Shown: positions 1 through 7,754, counted from the stretch's first letter. The stretch: DNA of 12,500 nt from Chrysomallon squamiferum (GCA_012295275.1 CM022667.1:14519668-14532167); one strand, 5' to 3'. Numbers and translations: made by a program. The notes: a model not told the origin generated them from the letters alone.

Positions 1-59
1 CACTTTTCTCGTGCTTTTCTCGTCTGCCCGTGTAGACAACAATTAAAAGAAAGAAGAAG

Positions 60-84
60 AAAAAAAAAAAAAAAAAAAAAAAAA
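60..84. repeat. poly(A) run
   Basis: About 25 consecutive A follow a short AAGAAG stretch. The flanks show no retroposon body or target-site duplication that I can recognise. It is probably a slippage-grown homopolymer, though a degraded retroposon tail is possible. Confidence 0.9.
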
Positions 85-222
85 GGTAGCTCGGAAAATA
101 ATGGAGCCAACGATTAAATGTGATTATTCTTCGATCTCGGTTTAGTGTGTTTGTTTAAAGGTGTATTCAAAGCAAAGAAAATAATGCATCTTCATTTCGT
201 TTTTGTTTTGTAGCTTCTTCAC

Positions 223-286
<64 letters not shown>

Positions 287-299
287 AAGAAGAAGAAGG
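223..299. repeat. compound (AAT)n-(GAA)n microsatellite
   Basis: About 12 AAT units (to about 258) pass directly into about 13 GAA units with no spacer. A single change of A/T to G in the unit seeds the second array. The GAA half is a pure polypurine mirror repeat on this strand and could adopt triplex DNA. Confidence 0.95.
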
Positions 300-379
300 A
301 AAAGATTCAGTGCGTTAGTCTTTGGAAATTTCATTCATTCACTCATTCATCTTTCTTTATTTTGTTTTAATTTTTGTTT

Positions 380-417
380 TTATTATTATTATTATTATTA
401 TTATTTTATTATTTATT
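380..417. repeat. (ATT)n microsatellite
   Basis: About nine ATT units, then an imperfect ATTTT/ATTT tail. It is the complement-strand version of the AAT tracts elsewhere in the window. Confidence 0.9.
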
Positions 418-418
418 C

Positions 419-470
419 ATGTATTATCCAAACTGAAAATTTATTTATGTTATTATCCGAACTGAAAAAT
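419..470. repeat. Short tandem duplication, period about 28 bp
   Basis: Two adjacent copies read ATG-TATTATCC-A-AACTGAAAAT (419-440) and ATGT-TATTATCC-G-AACTGAAAAAT (447-470). They differ by one substitution and small indels. It is a two-copy minisatellite lying between an ATT tract and the CT array. Confidence 0.75.
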
Positions 471-533
471 CAACTAACAGCTCATGAAAACAAGAGAGAG
501 AGAGAGGAGGTGAGAGACTCCCAACTTCACACA

Positions 534-990
<457 letters not shown>

Positions 991-1059
991 TCAAATATCT
1001 TTTTTTTTTTTCGTGAAGCGTTGTTTAAGAGACACATATTTGACCGGCTTTAATGAAAG

Positions 1060-1095
<36 letters not shown>

Positions 1096-1390
1096 GTTGT
1101 TATTATCTTTTTTTAAATTAATGAATTTATGTTTAGCAAAACGTATAAGATCTCTTTTTCTTGTCAGTTTCAGTTTTGAATTTTTTTTTTTAATTTGTTT
1201 ATTTTGTTTATTTTATTTTTTTTTTTTTTTGTAGATTTCGTTAGGTAAAAAGATCGTTGGTGAAAGGAGAAATGAGAACGTTTTATTTTATTTTATTTTT
1301 TGTTTGTTAAAAAGTTAGGAATTAAAAACTAATATTAAAATAATATTAAAATAATAAATAAATAAATAAATAATAATTAAAAAATAAAAA
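991..1390. repeat. T-rich then A/T-rich low-complexity block
   Basis: Holds T runs at about 999-1010, 1062-1089 (28 T), 1180-1190 and 1216-1230. (TTTTA)n-like units follow around 1275-1300 and ATAAATAAATA-type sequence to 1390. The change from T-rich to A-rich on one strand occurs near 1310. No gene is supported. Confidence 0.85.
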
Positions 1391-1391
1391 T

Positions 1392-1850
1392 AGTATTAGT
1401 AGTGGCAAGTATTGTAGAGGTAGCTGTAGTGACGAAAACTAGTTGTCTCCAGTTGTAGTAGTAGTAGTAGTATGATAATATTGGTGGTAGTAATGGTAGT
1501 AGTAATAATAGTAATAGCAGAAGTAGCAGTAGCAATAATAGTAATAGCAATAGTAGGAGTGGTAGTAGTGGTTGTAGTTGTTGCAGTAAAGGTAATAGCA
1601 GTGGAAGTATTAATGATTATTATCATCACTATTATTATCTCACTGCTAATGCTACAACTACAACTACGTCAACAATTACTACCATACATCAACTACTTCT
1701 ACTATTACCACGATTATAACGACAACAACAACAACAATAACAGTTGATACTGCTGCAACAGAAATTTATTATTAAAACCAATAATAACGATGATGACGAT
1801 GACTGATGATGCAGATGATGATGAGTATGTTACGATGGTGATGATGAAAT
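1392..1850. repeat. Degenerate trinucleotide (GTA/AAT/ACT/GAT) block
   Basis: About 450 bp with strict 3-bp periodicity but mixed units. GTA, GGT, AAT and AGC dominate to about 1605, and ACT, CAA, ATT and CAC dominate from about 1620 to 1745. A GAT-rich tail runs at about 1788-1848. Because the period is three, both strands stay open and translate to Val/Ile- or Thr/Ile-only products. These are not proteins. An exact 11-bp inverted repeat, GTTGTAGTTGT (1571-1581) and ACAACTACAAC (1654-1664), straddles the composition flip. Confidence 0.85.
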
Positions 1851-1859
1851 GTTAACGAT

Positions 1860-2400
1860 TACTCAAGGCTTGTTTTGGCCAGATTTACGCGATCTGCTGC
1901 CAGTCGACTCTGATCTATTACAACAATTCCTGAGAGTCGTTAAAGCAGAGAGGCAACCAGAACGAGATTACGAAAAACGTCATCTTCTTTTCGAGCTGCA
2001 AGGTGTTATTTACTAGCGACACCGACCATCGTTGATAAAAATCGTTGAGCGCGTTGTTTATCGGCAACATCTACATTCGAGTCAGCAACCCTGCTCCAAT
2101 TTGCAGAAAAACGTCATCGCTCGCCATGACAGTTTGAGAAAGTCCAATAATCGTGTTTTACGACCCGACCTCTTCCTCGCGTCGCCTCTGCTAAAACGCA
2201 TCGCGCAAACCCCGCTGTGTTAAAACTGTTTACGGCAAAGGCGATCACCAGAGGGCAGCACCGTCGTAATTCATCAACAATCGACTGCTGATTGTCGTAA
2301 AATATTGAAAAAGCAATTTTCGTGACATCGGGGGTTGAGCTGCGCGAAACGTCTCTTCTGCGTTTTCTTGTCTTTCGTACAGCGCTTATTGAAACTTGGT
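1860..2400. other. Unique CpG-bearing island
   Basis: High-complexity sequence richer in G, C and CpG than its neighbours. It has a 13-bp direct repeat GAAAAACGTCATC (1972-1984 and 2106-2118), a tandem ATCGTTGA pair (2028-2035 and 2041-2048), a 6-bp hairpin ACAATC/GATTGT (2277-2295) and a CTCF-like site. A 63-codon plus frame covers 2032-2223, but its only upstream start is TTG and it matches nothing I know. I read the island as regulatory or conserved non-coding rather than a gene, with low certainty. Confidence 0.4.
2245..2259 (+). promoter_or_regulatory. CTCF-like binding site
   Basis: TCACCAGAGGGCAGC matches the bilaterian CTCF core pattern CCACNAGRKGGCAGC at 14 of 15 positions; only the first base differs. 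It sits in a unique CpG-bearing island. CTCF is widely conserved in bilaterian animals. Occupancy cannot be seen from sequence. Confidence 0.45.
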
Positions 2401-2449
2401 TAGTTTACTGATACTCATGATCGATTTTCGAATCTGGGAGAGGATTTAC

Positions 2450-2556
2450 CTTAGAGACAATGGCGGAGTCAAGGCGGTAGAATTGAATTTCATGTCCAGT
2501 TAACCCTGTTAGTGGATTCCATGGAATGTAAGTGACTACACACACGGGAACCAAAT
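2450..2556 (-). CDS. Candidate internal exon, fibronectin III-like
   Basis: On the minus strand a pyrimidine-rich stretch ending TACTGTCTCAG is followed by 107 nt open in one frame and then by AAG|GTAAAT, a good donor. The upstream intron would be phase 1 and the downstream one phase 0. The encoded 35 or so residues read LVPVCVVTYIPWNPL then TGLTGHEIQFYRLDS. The spacing of Val, Trp-x-Pro, Gly and Glu-Ile-x-Phe-Tyr resembles the B-to-C strand core of a fibronectin type III domain (pattern V-x-W-x-P...G-Y-x-I-x-Y). A whole FN3 domain needs about 90 residues, so this would be about a third of one. I cannot name the protein. Precise splice sites at both ends are the main support; chance or a decayed exon remain possible. 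Confidence 0.35.
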
Positions 2557-2695
2557 CTGAGACAGTATTAAAAGAAAAAGAATCAGACAGGACAAGAACC
2601 AGAGGATTTTTGTAAATCACCTAGAAGTTTTGGCTGTGTCCAAGGAAAAACAGACAGTTGTATATGACATAACGCAAAACGGCGATCTTTTTTAC

Positions 2696-2700
<5 letters not shown>

Positions 2701-2733
<33 letters not shown>

Positions 2734-2790
2734 TTGAACTGACCGATATTTATTACAACTGTCTTAATTTTGAACTGATCGATTTTATTT
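2701..2790. repeat. (ATT)n plus a two-copy 36-bp repeat
   Basis: ATT units run to about 2731. Two copies of a motif beginning ATTTTGAACTGA-Y-CGAT start at 2731 and 2767, 36 bp apart, with TTATT-like tails. The copies also explain the repeated QFKI in the minus-strand frame here. Confidence 0.7.
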
Positions 2791-2821
2791 TCTGTATAAA
2801 CACACATAATTTTTTTTTCTG

Positions 2822-2951
2822 TTATTAGAAAAATATAGGCACAGATGCGACCATTCCGTATATTCGGAAATTCAGCACCAACTCCTATTGGTATTACATT
2901 ATCATTTTCTACTGCTTTGTTTTCCCATGGACAAATTACACTGCTACCCTC
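2822..2951 (-). CDS. Weak coding candidate (possible FN3 remnant)
   Basis: The minus strand is stop-free from 2951 downwards. Before it enters the ATT microsatellite it encodes a mixed-composition segment including VIPIGVGAEFPNIRNGRIC and AYIFLITE. The pattern F-x(3)-NG-x-I-x(2)-Y-x-(hydrophobic)-x-TE is reminiscent of membrane-proximal FN3-like regions of receptor tyrosine phosphatases. It lies on the same strand and 5' of the 2450-2556 exon candidate. A possible acceptor is GGTAGCAG at about 2941-2948, but it lacks a good pyrimidine tract, and no clear donor follows. The plus strand is also open across much of 2845-3108, so the coding strand is not settled. Family resemblance is a weak inference. 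Confidence 0.15.
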
Positions 2952-3267
2952 TTATCCTGCGAACATCTGTCAAATTAACCCTTATATAAATTATACATTT
3001 AAACCGCAGATAATGCACTTTTGTATATCCTTTAGCATCAAGGGATGTTTTACGCGTACTTTCCCAGAAACAGTAAAATACAAACCGTGGCCTTTGATTG
3101 CTTGGTGATTTTACACTGGTTCGGATGAGATCTGTCGCAAAGGGATTTAATGCTGAATGACTTAAGATGACATGATTAAAATCCTCAGAAAAAAGTTTTC
3201 AAACGAGTTAATTTGGTTTTTATCTTGTATCGTTTTTGATTTGCTAGACGTAGGAACGTGCTTAGAT

Positions 3268-3270
<3 letters not shown>
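2845..3270. other. Ambiguous open region, no firm gene
   Basis: The plus strand has an 87-codon ATG frame (2845-3108), preceded by a pyrimidine-rich run and TTATTAG/ATATAG acceptors near 2828-2838. The minus strand has a 78-codon stop-free run (about 3197-2964) without an ATG. None of the products is recognisable. The low stop density on both strands may hint at decayed coding sequence or may be chance. Confidence 0.25.
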
Positions 3271-3362
<92 letters not shown>

Positions 3363-3389
3363 ACACACACACACACACACACACACACA
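3271..3389. repeat. Compound (TC)n-(CA)n microsatellite
   Basis: About 43 TC units (3271-3357), a TTTCTC interruption, then 14 CA units (3362-3389). The pyrimidine strand is continuous through the TC part. The minus-strand Arg-Glu then Val-Cys frame is a repeat artefact. Confidence 0.97.
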
Positions 3390-3420
3390 AGTAAATCAGT
3401 CAAAGGTGAAAGGTCAAATT

Positions 3421-3560
3421 TCAATAAATAAGTAAACAAACAAATAAATAAAATATAAGAATACTATTATTATTATTACTACTACTACTATGACTACTAC
3501 GACTACGACTACCAGTGCCTCTATTATTATTGTTGTTGTTGTTGTTATTATTATCATTAT
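3421..3560. repeat. Second degenerate trinucleotide block
   Basis: AAAT/AAAC units, then ATT, ACT, GACTAC, ATT and GTT units. It resembles the 1392-1850 block on a smaller scale, again switching from ACT-type to GTT-type units on the same strand (about 3530). Confidence 0.85.
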
Positions 3561-3605
3561 CATTAGTATTATATCCGTGCATTTGCTAACAGACGTTAAT
3601 ACAGG

Positions 3606-3731
3606 ACTAATGAAGGAAAGGAAAACTCTGAAAATACGTTTCTTACGCATTTGAATTCTCTTTCCACAGAGGCTGCCAGAAACATAAACAAGGTGACGGC
3701 ATATGTCACGGGCAAACACCTCGAGGAGTGA
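3606..3731 (+). CDS. Weak terminal-exon candidate
   Basis: The plus strand is open from 3600 to a TGA at 3729-3731, with no in-frame ATG, so it could only be a last exon. A branch-like TGCTAAC (about 3584-3590) precedes possible acceptor CAG at 3603-3605, but without a strong pyrimidine tract. The predicted end includes THLNSLSTEAARNINKV and ends TGKHLEE, which could form an amphipathic helix. The family is not recognised. Within it, CTCTTTCCACAG followed 23 nt later by AAG|GTGACG could alternatively define a 23-nt microexon at 3670-3692. Chance is a real alternative for an open run of 43 codons. Confidence 0.15.
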   Translation, partial: TNEGKENSENTFLTHLNSLSTEAARNINKVTAYVTGKHLEE

Positions 3732-3789
3732 CAGAATGAATTTTGCATTGGATAATTTGTCAAACTAACCCGCATCCAGACCGGTCACG

Positions 3790-4074
3790 TTAATTATGAT
3801 AACTCCATAGACCCGCGCCCTCCAGGCCTGACCTCCGGTACACTAAACCAAAGATTCTCGATGCTTTTGTAAACCAAGTCTCCGTTGCTAAGTCCCTGTC
3901 AGGCAAAACTAATCCATAAACAAGTTGGCCTCCAGATAGGTAATGTTTGTTCAAGAACACCAGAAGTTCGCCATCATTAACCGCGCTCGGGATTCTGATT
4001 GGTATGGCCTCCAGCGCACACACCAGATTGGGCGGTAGCAGCGGTGCTCCGCGCTCCGAGGGGGAATTTCTCAT
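3790..4074 (-). CDS. Unrecognised 94-residue open frame
   Basis: The longest open frame in the window that avoids repeats. It starts at ATG 4074; the frame stays open about 15 codons further upstream to a TAA. It ends at TAA 3790-3792. Composition is balanced and globular-looking, for example the segments NDGELLVFLNKHYLSGG and GLVLPDRDLATETWFTKA. The C-terminus is rich in Gly and Arg. I see no signal peptide, membrane segment or motif I can assign. Codon use is mixed and the sequence carries more CpG than its flanks. It may be a single-exon orphan gene, part of an exon, or a chance frame in a CpG-bearing island. Several such frames of this length are expected by chance in 12.5 kb, so confidence stays low. 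Confidence 0.25.
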   Translation of the reverse strand: MRNSPSERGAPLLPPNLVCALEAIPIRIPSAVNDGELLVFLNKHYLSGGQLVYGLVLPDRDLATETWFTKASRIFGLVYRRSGLEGAGLWSYHN

Positions 4075-4254
4075 GAGATAATTATCGAAAGCATTTCCGA
4101 TTCTAACTACTTGACTTCCTTAAGGACTTAATGACTATTATTGGTGCACGAATCTGCCCGAAGCAGTCCGTAAACGTGTTAAATTGACAGATCATTGCCG
4201 TATTGATTCCCACCGACAGTTAATAGATCGAGACAAGAAGCGACAAAGTATATA

Positions 4255-4327
4255 AATAAATAATAAAAAAAAAAAAGGTATAAATAGATAAATAAATAAA
4301 ACATAATAATAATAAAAAAAAAAAAAT
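4255..4327. repeat. A-rich ATAAATA low-complexity tract
   Basis: ATAAATAA units and two A runs of about 12 (about 4264-4276 and 4314-4326), with AAT units between. There is no sign of a retroposon body upstream. Confidence 0.85.
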
Positions 4328-4369
4328 TACACCGTAAAAATATATAGTTGTAAACAAATAGCCACACAT

Positions 4370-4980
4370 AAGAGAAGATTATTTTCCGATCTCTTTGAAA
4401 ACAGGTCTGAAATATTTTTATCGATGTGTGGTTGGAGGTTATAAAGTATTACTTCACCTCTGGTACATTTGATATGATTATAATGACGACGTCGCTATAA
4501 TCGAACGTATTTTCGAGCGGGTTTTACTCTCTTTTTTCCAGACGTTCTTTCTGGCTTGACTGAAAATGCATTAAGATATTAGTAATACAGTAGAAAGTCA
4601 GTATGCATAAAGATACTAAAATACGTGTTCATTGATAAATGTTTGCAAGAACCTACACATATGCGGATCCAGAAATGTACACATACAACATAAACAGGCA
4701 AAATGCAAAACAGAGATATACCCAAGAATAAACAAACTGATGCCCTCAGAACACGACAGAACGCAAACATTTACTGATGCTGTCTATTTCTCATCTTTAT
4801 CAATCAATGGGAAAAAACAGCTCTAAATTATAATGTCAAGAAAATGCATAATAGGACTTTTCATATTTTTTGAAAATTGCATTTCAGTATTATAAAATAA
4901 AATTTTATGCTGTCTATGATGTTAGATTATCTTGTTATTTCTGAGCATACCCTTCCCCAAATGAATAACAAGCTATGAAT
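4370..4980. other. Unique AT-rich spacer, no gene seen
   Basis: Ordinary-complexity AT-rich DNA. A 64-codon plus frame at 4632-4826 begins MINVCKNLHICGSRN. It has no splice-site support, no recognisable domain, and the opposite strand is open too. No RNA gene is visible. Confidence 0.5.
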
Positions 4981-4982
4981 AT

Positions 4983-5002
4983 TTTTGCGGGAAGCCGCAA
5001 AA
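4983..5002. repeat. Perfect 8-bp hairpin with GAAG loop
   Basis: TTTTGCGG, loop GAAG, CCGCAAAA: a perfect 8-bp stem with a 4-nt loop and a GC-rich closing end. An octamer ATGCAAAT begins 8 bp downstream, and the CCAAT cluster lies 220 bp further on. Confidence 0.8.
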
Positions 5003-5009
5003 GACTCAG

Positions 5010-5017
5010 ATGCAAAT
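5010..5017 (+). promoter_or_regulatory. POU octamer site
   Basis: An exact ATGCAAAT octamer followed by AAT. POU-domain factors of animals bind this sequence. A second copy lies at 12259-12266. Confidence 0.35.
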
Positions 5018-5195
5018 AATTCTCCAATGTATGATGGTGAATGAAAACGAAACGGAGGCGATGGAGAAAGAATCACGTAACACGCAATTTCGTGCAGACA
5101 ATATCTTGATTAAACTTGTGTAAACTTGGCATAATGGACGTTTATTGTTATGGAATAGCACGCCGTGTTTGTTCGTCCTGGTCGCTGTCGAGTTC

Positions 5196-5212
5196 GCCGT
5201 GACTTACACGGC
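5196..5212. repeat. GC-rich hairpin GCCGTG/CACGGC
   Basis: A perfect 6-bp stem around the 5-nt loop ACTTA, inside the CpG-bearing part of the promoter-like island. A smaller palindrome CACG-C-CGTG lies at 5159-5167. Confidence 0.7.
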
Positions 5213-5345
5213 CACGTATTGTTTTGATTGGTCGAGCGGCGTCGTGTGCCTGCTACATATTTCACCAAGCACGTTTTTGATTGGATAGATGTGTGAACGT
5301 GTTCAGATTAAGATCATTCTTGATTGGCCGGGTGGAATACCACGT
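5213..5345 (-). promoter_or_regulatory. Triple CCAAT-box cluster
   Basis: TTGATTGG occurs at 5224-5231, 5277-5284 and 5320-5327. On the minus strand this is CCAATCAA three times, spaced 53 and 43 bp. Each matches the NF-Y consensus core CCAATCA. CACGT motifs accompany them at 5213-5217, 5270-5274 and 5341-5345. Same-orientation CCAAT boxes a few tens of bases apart are typical of NF-Y-type promoters, suggesting transcription on the minus strand towards lower coordinates. No TATA box or first exon is evident. An alternative reading is a degenerate tandem repeat with a CACGT...TTGATTGG unit. Confidence 0.4.
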
Positions 5346-5372
5346 TTCTGTATAATCTGTTCGTGTTTGGTT

Positions 5373-5406
5373 AATACTAAACTTTTATTAAATTTTGTTT
5401 AGTATT
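5373..5406. repeat. Perfect 10-bp inverted repeat
   Basis: AATACTAAAC (5373-5382) and GTTTAGTATT (5397-5406) are exact reverse complements around a 14-nt T/A loop. It lies just beyond the CCAAT cluster. It is not a bacterial-type terminator, and the context gives no function. Confidence 0.85.
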
Positions 5407-5409
5407 GTC

Positions 5410-6120
5410 CTTTCATATATTAAGGAATTGCATTTGCTTTCCCCCATTAACAACAATAAGGTACACACATGACAAACATTAAACACAAACAGAGTTACTA
5501 TCCTGAATTGTAATTATTTTTCTTTACTTAATACATTACAGTTTCTTCTTCTTCTTCTTCTTCTCTATCACTCACTGTTTCTCTTATCATCAGCATCTAC
5601 ATAAATAAATTGAAGATCGGAGACAGAAAGCAGAAATATTTTTGTAAAGTTAAAGCTAGCAAACAAACATTGTGAACAGTAGTCTCCATAACCTTTGGAG
5701 CTTTTTGTCAATGAATCCAATTAATTTCATATTATATTACCTAATTCTTTCTATTCAACATTTTCAGTGAATAATTTATCAATGATTTTTTGAAAGCGAG
5801 AATAAAACGTAGATTGTAATTTATTAAAGTCTATGGTATGCACTGTTGTTATTAAACGTAAACTTATAAAACACTGGTTGGTTATTCGCATATTACATTC
5901 TCTTCCATTTTTATTCATTTGCTTTTACGTTCAAACAACTGTACAGTTGACAGCCTTGATCAGTTTCACTGCCATGTTCTGCATTTGGTGTATTTCTATA
6001 ACGTCTCAGTTTACCAAGAATCTTTGACGAAAGGTAATAATATATTTCAAATCCACCCACACCAAATTACACACTCTTGCACATGAAAGACATGGGTAAC
6101 TAACTGATTATAGTTTTTCT
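5410..6120. other. Unique AT-rich spacer with a (CTT)n tract
   Basis: Contains (CTT)n at about 5542-5564 and otherwise ordinary AT-rich sequence. A 64-codon frame at 5833-6027 is hydrophobic (for example LPFLFICFYV) but T-rich and unsupported by splice sites or a domain. No gene or RNA is supported. Confidence 0.5.
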
Positions 6121-6344
6121 TATAAAAGGAAGATTGATGAAAAAGAAAAATGAAAACAAAAATATGATACTAAGATGAAAAAGACAGTATCTGTATCAAC
6201 TTGCGCTTGTAAAGAAGGTAAAAAGAACATGCATATGGATAAAAAATTAAAATAAAATAAAAAATGAAATGAAAAAAGCGAAATAAAAAAGAGAAGAAAA
6301 ATGAGTAAACCTCGAAGGGAAAACAACCCTTTAATATTACGTCT

Positions 6345-6425
6345 TTTTTTTTTCTTTTTCTCCTTCTTATTAGTTTTGATTTTGATTTGCTTTTTTGCGT
6401 ACTTTTTTTTCTTTGTGTGTGTGTG

Positions 6426-6460
<35 letters not shown>

Positions 6461-6464
6461 GTGT
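6345..6464. repeat. T-rich tract then (TG)n microsatellite
   Basis: T-rich sequence from about 6345 runs into about 25 TG units (6414-6464), interrupted by one TTG at 6441. Frames here translate to Phe then Cys-Val, or His-Thr on the other strand. These are repeat artefacts. Confidence 0.95.
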
Positions 6465-6519
6465 AAATTTATACAAATTTAATATTCCTATATAGTGACA
6501 AAACTGATGGGGACCAGGA

Positions 6520-7010
6520 CCGTGTTGTAATACAAAATGTTTTTTTTGTTGTTGTTTTGTACAAATGTAAAATTCTTTGGATGACGATCTCAACTGATCA
6601 GTTTATTGTGTCGGCTGTGATATGAGTGTGTGTGTGTGTGCATGTGTATATGTGTTTGTATGAATACACACATGCGTGTACTTAAAGAAGTCGTCATTCA
6701 GCGAAATATTTGACTTTGATGGGATTTCGCTTCGATTTATTAAATTTCCTATCGTAAACACTTTTAGAAAGTATCAGTTAAGTTATGAAACAAGGATAAA
6801 TACGTTACCTTACAAGAATCTATACCCATTTCTGCTATGACTTTGAACAGAAACATTGCCGAGTAGTTCAAACAACGTCATGTGTTTATGATTTAACTCT
6901 ACTGTTTCTATAGCGGACGTTCACGGAAAGTGTCGAACCATTTTTCCGAACATTAAGTTAGTTTAATGTCTACAGAAATTATTATACTTTGTGAGGTTAT
7001 TTGTTTATTT
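6520..7010. other. Unique spacer with a minor GT-rich segment
   Basis: Mostly ordinary sequence. GT-rich text at 6626-6660 is followed by CA-rich text to about 6681. An ACGTCAT site lies at 6875-6881. No coding or RNA gene is seen. Confidence 0.5.
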
Positions 7011-7020
7011 AATTATTAAT

Positions 7021-7118
7021 TTATTATTATTATTATTATTATAAATAAATAAAAAAAAAACATAAAAAAAAAAAAAGAAATAAAAACAACAACAATAAAC
7101 ACAAACATAAACAAAGAA

Positions 7119-7149
<31 letters not shown>

Positions 7150-7183
7150 AAAAAATGTCTTAAAAAAAAAAAAAAAAAAAAAA
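7021..7183. repeat. (ATT)n and long poly(A) runs
   Basis: ATT units at 7021-7042, then A-rich sequence with A runs of 28 (about 7120-7147) and 22 (7162-7183). Opposite-strand frames are Phe-only artefacts. Confidence 0.92.
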
Positions 7184-7189
7184 TGAAGA

Positions 7190-7660
7190 AAGACACTAAA
7201 AGCGCCCAAAGCATTAATAATAAAAGATTTTTCGAAGAAACGAAATTGATTCATAACGTGCTGATGGACTAATGACGTCATCAGCATTCTCTCGCAGACG
7301 GCTAATGAAATCATGCGATTGTTTGCTCACCGCATCATCTCTTTGATGGGTTTTCATCATGCCGCTATTGTCGGAATGGTTATTTAAAGGTTTTTGTATA
7401 CGCTCGAGCTTCGTCCCGTTAAATGTTACAGAATTATTTCTGTCTTTTACTCTTTTCTTTTTTTTTCCCCCTTTTTTCCACAAAAACTAGTTGTTTGCGT
7501 ATTGTCTGCTGGCTTGCCGTTGAAATGAAAACTGGCGGAAATGTAACAAAATGGATACACTTTTGTGAGCTGCGAAATCGGTGCGAAATGCATTCTAAGA
7601 TGTTTGCCCATTGTTTGATTTCTTTTTGTTGTCTTCGTGTGTCATTGATTTTTTACACGT
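7190..7660. other. Unique island with CRE; coding uncertain
   Basis: High-complexity sequence with a CRE-containing inverted repeat. The minus strand is open over about 70 codons (down to 7214) with mixed composition (segments KLERIQKPLNNHSDNSG and DFISRLRENADDVIS). Its only start is a TTG at the T-rich edge and no splice sites bound it. The plus strand has a 128-codon frame (7423-7809) whose ends are Phe- and Lys-rich repeats. Neither is recognised. I favour regulatory or non-functional DNA. Confidence 0.35.
7259..7286. promoter_or_regulatory. CRE/MARE-like bZIP site in an inverted repeat
   Basis: A full palindromic CRE, TGACGTCA, lies at 7273-7280. It overlaps an 8-bp inverted repeat, TGCTGATG (7259-7266) and CATCAGCA (7279-7286). 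TGCTGA and TCAGCA are the half-sites of Maf recognition elements, and TGACGTCA is the CREB/ATF site, so the segment is a composite bZIP-type target by sequence. Confidence 0.45.
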
Positions 7661-7720
7661 ATCAAGAAAGAGATAGATATTTCTATTACGTATTTTCGAA
7701 TATTCTTTTTTTCTTTTCAA

Positions 7721-7754
7721 TTTTTTTTTTTTTTTTTTTTTTTAAAAAAAAAAG
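7721..7754. repeat. T23-A11 junction
   Basis: A run of 23 T meets 11 A with no spacer, giving a foldback of at least 11 bp with a T loop. The T-to-A step makes it self-complementary, unlike the other homopolymers here. Confidence 0.9.

Noticed and set aside
1396-1747. Val/Ile and Thr/Ile frames over the trinucleotide block
   Set aside because: Three-base periodicity keeps both strands open. Composition follows the repeat units.
2417-2440. tRNA T-loop-like TTCGAATC near 2427 (possible tRNA or SINE B box)
   Set aside because: The flanking bases do not form a T stem, and no A box, anticodon arm or acceptor stem is found at the right distance.
4060-4072. NF-kB-like GGGGGAATTTC
   Set aside because: One mismatch to the decamer and a single site without a cluster; too common by chance.
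6120-6593. 157-codon minus frame, the longest in the window
   Set aside because: Runs through T-rich and TG repeats, giving His-Thr, Lys-only and Phe-rich stretches. No unique segment looks like a domain.
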